A stretch of DNA of 14,429 nucleotides from Hyphomicrobiaceae bacterium. Lineage in GTDB: Bacteria; Pseudomonadota; Alphaproteobacteria; Rhizobiales; Hyphomicrobiaceae. A program made the translations under genes and the position numbers. Shown here in pieces: positions 7,048-12,777 of the stretch (its first letter is position 1; each line of letters opens with the position of its first letter). Location of the stretch: the NCBI GenBank assembly GCA_020638035.1, contig JACKJI010000032.1, positions 1 to 14,429 of the forward strand, given 5' to 3'. The notes under the pieces are model-generated. The model was not told the origin of the DNA, ran no database searches, and saw only the letters and a program-made list of their open reading frames with translations.

Positions 7048-7803
7048 TCAGCGCCAATCGCCGAGTACCGCATTGACGAGGGCGAGAGCCGCGACCGCAG
7101 CAGTGTCGGCGCGCATAATGCGCGGGCCAAGCGAAATGGGCACGACGAAAGGCTGACGCAACAGCAGTTCCCGCTCCGCCGGGTCAAAACCGCCCTCGGG
7201 CCCGATCAGGACGCCGATCCGCGCGGGCGAGGTCATACCCTCCCGCAGCCCCGAAAGGACGGTGATCGGATCAGCGGTGGCGGCGTTCTCGTCGCAGAAG
7301 ACCAAGGGAACGTCGAGCGACCAGGCGGCGATCGCCTGCTCCAGCCTTTGCGGCGTGTCGATCTCCGGCAAACTGAGAATGCCGCACTGCTCGGCCGCTT
7401 CGACCGCATTGGCACGCATGCGGTCCAGGTTGACACGCTCGGCCACGGTCCGGCGCGTGACCACCGGAGCGAGGCGACCGACCCCCATCTCGACCGCCTT
7501 TTGGACCATGTAGTCGAGACGGGCCCGCTTCAGCGGCGCAAACAGGTAGGCGAGTTGGCCCGGTGGCGTCTGCGACCTTGTCCGATCACCGATCAGGAGC
7601 GCGGCGTCGCGCTTACCTTTGCAGGCAAGGCGCGCGCTCCATTCGCCGTCATTGCCGTTGAACACGAGGAGCTGGTCGCCATCGGCAAGGCGCAGCACAT
7701 TGCGGAGATAGTTCGCCTGATCGCGCGTCAGCGCGACTTCCCCGCCGGGGTGGAGGGGAGCGTCGAGAAACAGTCGCTGGGCGCAGAAATCGTGAACGGC
7801 CAT
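7048..7803 (-). CDS. rsmE: 16S rRNA (uracil-1498-N3)-methyltransferase
   Basis: A 251-residue SPOUT-fold methyltransferase that methylates N3 of U1498 in 16S rRNA on the 30S subunit, using S-adenosylmethionine. The N-terminal PUA-like domain (about residues 1-75) includes the family pattern R-LF, LTRDQANYLRNVLR and FNGNDGEW. The C-terminal trefoil-knot domain contains KAVEMGVGRLAPVVTRRT (102-119), LIGPEGGF (199-206) and SLGPRIMRADTA (224-235), the hallmarks of RsmE. The start at 7803 (MAVHDFCAQRLF) was chosen because homologues begin just before the R-LF motif; a start at 7881 would add 26 Gly/His-rich residues. It is divergent from ubiA across a 312-base region. Confidence 0.93.
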   Translation of the reverse strand: MAVHDFCAQRLFLDAPLHPGGEVALTRDQANYLRNVLRLADGDQLLVFNGNDGEWSARLACKGKRDAALLIGDRTRSQTPPGQLAYLFAPLKRARLDYMVQKAVEMGVGRLAPVVTRRTVAERVNLDRMRANAVEAAEQCGILSLPEIDTPQRLEQAIAAWSLDVPLVFCDENAATADPITVLSGLREGMTSPARIGVLIGPEGGFDPAERELLLRQPFVVPISLGPRIMRADTAAVAALALVNAVLGDWR

Positions 7804-8115
7804 GGCGCCGTCATATCGCAAGCCGGCGTGAAGGCAAATCTCCACCGATGGTCCGCCTCCGACGCCGCCGGCATGGCGCAAGCGGACGCCTACACCGTCG
7901 ATGGACAGTCAACTGGCCTATATCAATATGTTGAAACACGGTCTTTGCGCTGAACCGCTGCACTCTTGAGCCAAACATGCTCTAACTGGGCTGTTGAATC
8001 GGGGGGGGCCGCGCCGCGTATGGCTGACGCAGCAGTAAGGCCATTCCTCGATCGAGGAATGAGATTGATAGCGGTACACGGCAGTGACCGCCCCACCGCA
8101 AGAAGCATGGTGCTG
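7804..8115. promoter_or_regulatory. Divergent rsmE-ubiA intergenic region
   Basis: This 312-base region should contain the promoters of both rsmE (left) and ubiA (right). It includes an AT-rich patch at 7918-7935, a run of eight G residues at 8001-8008, and a perfect 20-bp palindrome at 8042-8061. The ubiA frame stays open back to 7966, so part of the region could encode an N-terminal extension, but no conserved UbiA sequence lies there. No clear -35/-10 pair was identified. Confidence 0.45.
8042..8061. promoter_or_regulatory. Perfect 20-bp palindrome upstream of ubiA
   Basis: The half-site CATTCCTCGA (8042-8051) is followed directly by its exact reverse complement (8052-8061) with no spacer. 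It ends 54 bases before the chosen ubiA start and lies 239 bases from the rsmE start. Because there is no loop it would make a poor RNA hairpin, so a binding site for a dimeric DNA-binding protein is more likely. Confidence 0.45.
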
Positions 8116-9099
8116 ATGACGTCGCCTGCGCCGCCAACTCATCTGTCCACATCCGCGCCCGACGCACCGCCGCCGGTCGGCGACGCACCACGCGGCAATT
8201 GGGTCGACACGCGCGCGCCAGCGTCCTGGCGCCCCTATTTGCGGCTCGCCCGCGCCGACCGGCCGATCGGAACTTGGCTTCTCCTGCTGCCGTGCTGGTG
8301 GTCTCTGGGGCTCGCCTCGCTTGCGCAGGGACAGGCCTATCCAAACCTCTGGTCGCTTGCCCTCTTCGCGCTCGGCGCATTTGTCATGCGCGGCGCCGGC
8401 TGTGCCTATAACGATGTCGTCGATCAGGATTTTGACGCGAAGGTCACACGCACCAGAAGCCGGCCCATACCCTCAGGTCAGGTCAGCGCACGCCAGGCAC
8501 TGATGTTCGTCGTCTTTCTTGCGCTCGTCGGGCTCGCGGTGCTGGTTCAATTCAACGCCTTCACGATTGTTTTGGCGATCGCATCGCTGGCGCTGGTGCT
8601 GGTCTATCCCTTCATGAAACGCGTGACCAACTGGCCGCAGCTTGTGCTTGGCCTCGCCTTCAACTGGGGCGCGCTCGTCGGCTGGTCCAGCGCCACCGGC
8701 GGCCTGGCCCTGCCAGCCCTGGTGCTCTATGCCGGTGCCGTCGCCTGGACGATCGGCTACGACACCATCTATGCGCATCAGGACTCCGATGACGACCTGA
8801 TGCTGGGCCTCAAATCGACAGCGCTGCACTTCGGCGCGGCCACCCCTTACTGGATTGTGCTGTTCTATGGCATCGCGATCATCGCCTGGGGCACGGCGGC
8901 CGCACTCGCTGGCGCGCATGCGATCACCTTCGTGGCGCTGGCGATCGTAGCCGCGCATTTCGCCTGGCAGGTGGCAACCCTCGATACCTCGAATGCAGAC
9001 AACTGCCTCAAGCGGTTTCGATCCAACAGGGACGCGGGCCTGATCCTGTTCTCCGGAATTGTCCTGGACATGGCGGTCGCCGCGCTAGCCGGCATCTGA
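8116..9099 (+). CDS. ubiA: 4-hydroxybenzoate polyprenyltransferase
   Basis: A 327-residue inner-membrane prenyltransferase that attaches the polyprenyl tail to 4-hydroxybenzoate in ubiquinone synthesis. Both Asp-rich, Mg-diphosphate-binding motifs are intact: NDVVDQDFD with Asn99, Asp100, Asp103 and Asp107, and DTIYAHQDSDDD at about 216-227. The phrase RLARADRPIGTWLLLLPCWWS is the standard UbiA entry sequence, and TRTRSRPIPSG follows the first motif as usual. Several hydrophobic segments cover the rest, consistent with the family's multi-pass fold. The open frame extends back to 7966, but conserved sequence begins only about residue 35; I chose ATG 8116 with AAGAAG ten bases upstream (8100-8105). 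ATG 8107 is a close alternative. It is divergent from rsmE. Confidence 0.93.
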   Translation: MTSPAPPTHLSTSAPDAPPPVGDAPRGNWVDTRAPASWRPYLRLARADRPIGTWLLLLPCWWSLGLASLAQGQAYPNLWSLALFALGAFVMRGAGCAYNDVVDQDFDAKVTRTRSRPIPSGQVSARQALMFVVFLALVGLAVLVQFNAFTIVLAIASLALVLVYPFMKRVTNWPQLVLGLAFNWGALVGWSSATGGLALPALVLYAGAVAWTIGYDTIYAHQDSDDDLMLGLKSTALHFGAATPYWIVLFYGIAIIAWGTAAALAGAHAITFVALAIVAAHFAWQVATLDTSNADNCLKRFRSNRDAGLILFSGIVLDMAVAALAGI

Positions 9100-9506
9100 C
9101 GGGCGACGCTTCCCCCGGGATGACGAACAACACGACGCGGCATCAGCAATGGCCGCAGAATCAACGCAAGGTAACGAACTGCGATGACCATCAGGCCATC
9201 GCGCCGGCTTCGCCTCCCCAGTTTTGTTCAAGATCCTCGTGAACCCGTAAATCGAGCGTGCGCGAAACACATTTCGCCTCAAAAAATATCTGCATAATCA
9301 ATAGCTTGCTGGGCAAGGCCGAGCGGTTGCCATGGGGTCGGCCGGCCCGGGCGTGCATGCCGCCTGCCCCCGTGCGCCGTTCGGTGGCCTGGATCAGCGC
9401 CAGCGTGACGATTAGAACGGCATTCTACATGCGACGTGCAGCGGCGGACAGACCAGCAGACGCGTGCCCACAACCACAAAAGATCAAGCCGGAAAAAGAG
9501 ATCATC
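9100..9506. other. 407-base gap between ubiA and the DUF4170 gene
   Basis: No confident gene. An AT-rich pocket at 9280-9303 contains TGCATAAT, an extended -10-like element. Right after it comes a small hairpin CTTGC-TGG-GCAAG (9305-9317), then a GC-rich stretch with GGCCGA/TCGGCC pairing (9317-9322 with 9338-9343). If transcription starts near 9305 the DUF4170 gene has a leader of about 200 bases. The DUF4170 frame is open back to 9258, but the translated extension looks unlike protein. No rRNA, tRNA or known riboswitch was recognised. Confidence 0.4.
9272..9298 (+). promoter_or_regulatory. Possible promoter for the DUF4170 gene
   Basis: An extended -10-like element, TG followed by CATAAT (hexamer 9293-9298), sits in an A/T-rich pocket inside otherwise GC-rich DNA. 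The -35 region is poor; TTTCGC at 9272-9277 is the best candidate, with a short 15-base spacer. It lies about 210 bases before the DUF4170 start codon. Confidence 0.3.
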
Positions 9507-9746
9507 ATGACCAGAGAAACACAGCCCAAGCAGCTCCTCCATCTCGTCTTCGGCGGCGAACTCGAAGACCTCGACGGAATCACATTCCGGGACCTCCAAA
9601 AGCTCGACATTATCGGCATCTATCCCAACTACGCAGAAGCCCATAAGGCCTGGAAGGCAGCAGCTCAGCGCACCGTCGACAACGCCCACATGCGCTATTT
9701 CATCGTCCACATGCACCGGCTCCTCGATCCGGAAGCGACCGATTGA
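9507..9746 (+). CDS. DUF4170 family protein
   Basis: A 79-residue protein of the DUF4170 family, a small alphaproteobacterial family of unknown function and about this length. Diagnostic stretches are LLHLVFGGELEDL near the N-terminus, the central IIGIYPNYAEAHKAWKAAAQ, and the C-terminal MRYFIVHMHRLLDP. The start ATG at 9507 follows a purine-rich GGAAAAAGAG tract and gives the family's normal length; the in-frame ATG at 9258 would add 83 low-quality residues. Members often sit next to lipid A genes (the DUF374 acyltransferase, waaA and lpxK) in Rhizobiales, as here. A small cytoplasmic role linked to envelope synthesis is a guess from context only. Confidence 0.88.
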   Translation: MTRETQPKQLLHLVFGGELEDLDGITFRDLQKLDIIGIYPNYAEAHKAWKAAAQRTVDNAHMRYFIVHMHRLLDPEATD

Positions 9747-9809
9747 GAGTGTGCGGCGAGCGCCACCGCCGACTACCGGCCAGACTTTGGGACTTGCGCG
9801 CGTTTGCAC

Positions 9810-9825
9810 CTTGCGAACTCGCAAG
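9810..9825 (+). repeat. Short perfect hairpin after the DUF4170 gene
   Basis: CTTGCG (9810-9815) and CGCAAG (9820-9825) pair perfectly around AACT, 63 bases after the DUF4170 stop. No T-run follows. It is the first of two hairpins placed in tandem before the ABC transporter gene. Confidence 0.45.
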
Positions 9826-9836
9826 CATGTTCCCGT

Positions 9837-9877
9837 GCAGGTTGAGCTGACGCATACAGCGGGTCAGCTCAACTTGC
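9837..9877 (+). terminator. Long hairpin between the DUF4170 gene and msbA
   Basis: GTTGAGCTGAC (9841-9851) and GTCAGCTCAAC (9863-9873) form a perfect 11-bp stem. One G-U pair and three further Watson-Crick pairs extend it to 15 bp (9837-9851 with 9863-9877), with an 11-base loop. TGCTCTGGTCTC follows, not a T-run, so intrinsic termination is uncertain. It may instead be an mRNA 3'-end stabiliser, an attenuator in the msbA leader, or a protein-binding dyad. Confidence 0.45.
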
Positions 9878-9940
9878 TCTGGTCTCGCCAGTCCGTCCGG
9901 GCTAAAGGGCATCGGGCATCCCGGAGGTTCCGTAGGACAC

Positions 9941-11782
9941 GTGACGAAAAGCGCACCAGCCGAGGTCGAGGACTCCGCACGTACCAGTGGGCGCGCACCG
10001 CAACCACGAGGGCGCAAGCGCGCCTTCGACCAGCACTCGCGCGAGCTTCTCGCGCGATTTCTGCAAGACTGGGTCTGGCCGCGCTGGCGCAGCCTCGTTG
10101 TCGCACTCACACTCACCGCGTTCCTCGCCATGGCGACGGGTGCATACCCGATCATCATCAAGCAGTCCTTCGACACGCTGCTCAAAGGCAACCAGGAGAT
10201 GCTGCCCTACGTGTTGGCGGCCATCGCCTTCATCACCGCGGCACGCAGTTTCTTCCTCTATCTGCATACCGTCACCACAAGCCGCATCGTGCAGCGTCTG
10301 ACGACGGATCTGAAGCAACACACGTTCGCGCACCTGATGCACGCCGACTTCGCGCGTCTGTCGCGTGAGACGCCGGGTCGCCTGATGTCTCGGCTCACCA
10401 ACGACGTGTCGTTCATCGAACAGGGCCTGATGGCCGCCATCAACACGGCGGTGCGCGATTCGCTGTCGATCGTCGTACTCGTCGGCACGATGATCTGGCT
10501 CGACTGGGCCATGTCGCTCATCGTTCTCGGCGTATATCCGCTCGCCGCAGCGCCCATCATGATCATCACGGGACGGTTGCGGAAAGTCGCGCGGCGCACC
10601 CAGTCGGAACTCGGGCAGATGACAGCGGAACTCTCCGAGAAGTTGTCGGGCGTGCGTCTCATTAAGACCTATCGGCTGGAGGACTACGCAGCCAAGCGAG
10701 TCAACGCTTCGTTCGAGGAAGTGTTCCGTTTGCGCATGAAGGCAATCCGCACGCGTGCGCGGCTCGACCCGATGCTCGAGGCCTTCGGCGGTTTGGCCGT
10801 CGCTGGCGTGATTGCCTTCGCCTACTGGCGCATCGCCAGCGGCATCTCGACGGTGGGCGATTTCATGGGCTTCGTCACCGCGCTGCTGATGGCGTCGCAA
10901 CCGATTCGTGCGATCGGCAATCTGGCCGGCCGCGTGCAGGAGGCACTGGCAGCGATTGAAAGTGTCTACGGCATCCTCGATGAAAAGCCGAAGATCGTCG
11001 ACGCCCCCGGTGCCCCGCCCTTGCAGGTGTCAGAGGGCCATATCCGGTTCGACGACGTTTCCTTCTCCTATGGGGAGGGGGCAACCGATAATGCTGTACG
11101 CAATGTAACGCTCGATGCCAGGGGCGGCACGACACTTGCGCTCGTCGGCCGCTCAGGGGCGGGCAAATCGACACTGGTCAACCTCGTGCCGCGGCTGTTC
11201 GACGTGACGAGCGGCGCGATTCTGATCGACGGACAGCGCATTGATCAGGTGAGCCTCACCTCGTTGCGCAATGCGATCTCGATCGTCAGCCAAGACGTGA
11301 CACTGTTTGACGACAGCATCCGCGCCAACATCGCGCTTGGCCGTCTCGACGCGAGCGAGGAGGAGATCGTTGCCGCTGCCAAGGCTGCCGCGGCACACGA
11401 ATTCATCCTGGCGCAGCCTGCCGGTTACGATACGCAGATCGGCGATCGCGGCCTCAAACTGTCGGGCGGGCAGAGGCAACGACTCGCCCTTGCCCGCGCC
11501 ATTCTGAAGAATGCACCTATCCTGCTGCTCGACGAGGCGACGAGCGCGCTCGATACCCATTCCGAGCGGATGGTGCACGAAGCGCTGGACCGCTTCACGG
11601 AAGGACGCACGACACTGGTCATCGCCCATCGCCTCTCGACGGTGCAGAACGCCGACATGATCTGCGTGATGGAAGGCGGACGGGTGGTGGAGACGGGCAA
11701 GCACGGCGAACTCGTCGCCCGCGGCGGCATCTATGCGGGTCTGGTCCGCTCACAGTTGCTGGCAGACGATTCAAGCGGCTAA
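9941..11782 (+). CDS. msbA: MsbA-type lipid A export ABC transporter (permease-ATPase half-transporter)
   Basis: A 613-residue half-transporter with a fused membrane domain (about residues 45-330, consistent with six helices) and nucleotide-binding domain (about 365-605). The ATPase motifs are complete: Walker A GRSGAGKST (403-411, Lys409), Q-loop SQDVTLFDDS, signature LSGGQ (507-511), Walker B LLLDE with Asp531 and Glu532, and H-loop His563. The homodimer would flip lipid A-core or a related lipid across the inner membrane. The substrate is inferred from family resemblance and from the neighbouring DUF374-WaaA and phosphatase genes; other multidrug-type ABC exporters share this architecture. 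The start is GTG at 9941, with AGGA at 9934-9937. The long hairpin at 9837-9877 lies in its upstream region. Confidence 0.82.
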   Translation: MTKSAPAEVEDSARTSGRAPQPRGRKRAFDQHSRELLARFLQDWVWPRWRSLVVALTLTAFLAMATGAYPIIIKQSFDTLLKGNQEMLPYVLAAIAFITAARSFFLYLHTVTTSRIVQRLTTDLKQHTFAHLMHADFARLSRETPGRLMSRLTNDVSFIEQGLMAAINTAVRDSLSIVVLVGTMIWLDWAMSLIVLGVYPLAAAPIMIITGRLRKVARRTQSELGQMTAELSEKLSGVRLIKTYRLEDYAAKRVNASFEEVFRLRMKAIRTRARLDPMLEAFGGLAVAGVIAFAYWRIASGISTVGDFMGFVTALLMASQPIRAIGNLAGRVQEALAAIESVYGILDEKPKIVDAPGAPPLQVSEGHIRFDDVSFSYGEGATDNAVRNVTLDARGGTTLALVGRSGAGKSTLVNLVPRLFDVTSGAILIDGQRIDQVSLTSLRNAISIVSQDVTLFDDSIRANIALGRLDASEEEIVAAAKAAAAHEFILAQPAGYDTQIGDRGLKLSGGQRQRLALARAILKNAPILLLDEATSALDTHSERMVHEALDRFTEGRTTLVIAHRLSTVQNADMICVMEGGRVVETGKHGELVARGGIYAGLVRSQLLADDSSG

Positions 11783-11829
11783 TACATGCGCTCTCGTCGA
11801 TTGCCTCACCTGACCGGGGGGACCGGCAC

Positions 11830-12567
11830 CTACTCGCGGCGCAGGACGGAATCGACCAGCCGGTTGGCCCATCCCTTCGCGCGAAATGTACCTTTGACCT
11901 CGATGGGATCGTAGACCGTCGCCACCCATTCCATGAATGGGATCGGCTGGCGCGCGTTGTCGGCCAGGTAGCGCTCGAAGAAATAGTCGAGAACACCGGT
12001 CTCGGCCTGGCTGATGTGACCGTAACGAAGCGACAGCTGCTCCTTGGCCTCTGCAATAGGCTTGCCCTCGTGGAAATGCATGAACAGCACGCTCATCAGG
12101 CCAGCCCGGTCCGCACCCGACTTGCAGTGCAGGAGGATCGGATACTCGACGCGTTCAAACAGCTCCTTCGCGCCAAGGACCTCGGCCACCGACGGAGCGG
12201 CCCGCGAACGGACGCGATAATCGATGAGGGCGAGCCCATGTCGCGCGCAGGCCTCGCGCTCCAGGGCATAGCTGGAACAGTCGCGCGGACCGCGCAGGTT
12301 GACGACAGTTCGCACCCCTTCCCGCGCGAAGCGTCGGATGTCGCGCGGCGCAGGCTGCGCGGCTCGCCATGCGTCCTTCGAAAGGCGGTGCCTGTTGAGA
12401 TAGAAGACGCGAAATATTCCGTGGTCGGCAAGAAGCAGTTCGGCATACGCGGCCGGGCGGCCCAATCTCGAGCGGATCCAGTCTGGAGTATGGAGTACGA
12501 TCGCGCGTCTGTACTCGTCCGTCCGGCGCCGCAACGCCCGGCGCGCCTGCTTCAAGAATGTTGCCAT
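11830..12567 (-). CDS. Tyrosine/dual-specificity phosphatase-fold protein
   Basis: A 245-residue protein with the cysteine-phosphatase signature HCKSGADR (C-x5-R), catalytic Cys148 and Arg154. Upstream it has the common bacterial pattern RAAQPAPRDIRRF and VRTVVNLRGPRD (about 68-97). It forms a phosphocysteine intermediate if active, and all core residues are present. There is no signal peptide; the N-terminus is strongly basic (KQARRALRRR), so it is probably cytoplasmic or attached to the inner membrane face. It is convergent with msbA (47 bases) and divergent from the DUF374-waaA frame, so it lies inside the lipid A cluster. The Caulobacter CtpA protein is a tyrosine-phosphatase homologue implicated in outer-membrane integrity and lipid A modification, so a lipid phosphate substrate is more likely here than phosphotyrosine. 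This is inference from context. Confidence 0.82.
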   Translation of the reverse strand: MATFLKQARRALRRRTDEYRRAIVLHTPDWIRSRLGRPAAYAELLLADHGIFRVFYLNRHRLSKDAWRAAQPAPRDIRRFAREGVRTVVNLRGPRDCSSYALEREACARHGLALIDYRVRSRAAPSVAEVLGAKELFERVEYPILLHCKSGADRAGLMSVLFMHFHEGKPIAEAKEQLSLRYGHISQAETGVLDYFFERYLADNARQPIPFMEWVATVYDPIEVKGTFRAKGWANRLVDSVLRRE

Positions 12568-12681
12568 TCAGAACGATCCAGCCGACATTTCCTCATGCGC
12601 CCGAATGGCCCCATTTGCCTGATCGGCCCTATACGCCCAAATGCCGTCCACCACTTCGCCCGTCCGCATAGCTCGGGGCGT

Positions 12682-12708
12682 TTGCTTTCGCTAATTAAGC
12701 ACTATAGG
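12682..12708 (+). promoter_or_regulatory. Possible promoter of the DUF374-waaA gene
   Basis: In the 210-base divergent gap, an A/T-rich island carries TTGCTT (12682-12687) and TATAGG (12703-12708) with a 15-base spacer, about 70 bases upstream of the DUF374-waaA start codon. Matches to the housekeeping consensus are partial and the spacer is short. Confidence 0.28.
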
Positions 12709-12777
12709 AAGCTGGCGCAAGGCATTCTCAAACCTTCTCCACGCTCCGTTCCAGGATAGCCGAGGCGCCTTCGCGGC

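Noticed and set aside
7918..7935. AT-rich patch considered as an rsmE promoter
   Set aside because: No -35/-10 pair with acceptable spacing could be found on either strand.
6895..7953. 352-codon plus-strand frame antisense to rsmE
   Set aside because: It covers a clearly recognised RsmE on the other strand. Its Arg/His-rich product is typical of an antisense frame in GC-rich DNA.
9902..10900. 332-codon minus-strand frame antisense to msbA
   Set aside because: The plus strand encodes an ABC transporter with every motif. The antisense product is His/Arg/Asp-rich with no domain.
12599..12652. Three degenerate 18-base units (GCCCGAATGGCCC-like) in the gap between the phosphatase and DUF374-waaA genes
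   Set aside because: Units 1 and 2 match at only about 12 of 18 positions and unit 3 is weaker, which can occur by chance in GC-rich DNA.
12016..12759. 247-codon plus-strand frame antisense to the phosphatase gene
   Set aside because: The opposite strand has an intact C-x5-R phosphatase, and this frame shows no family signature.
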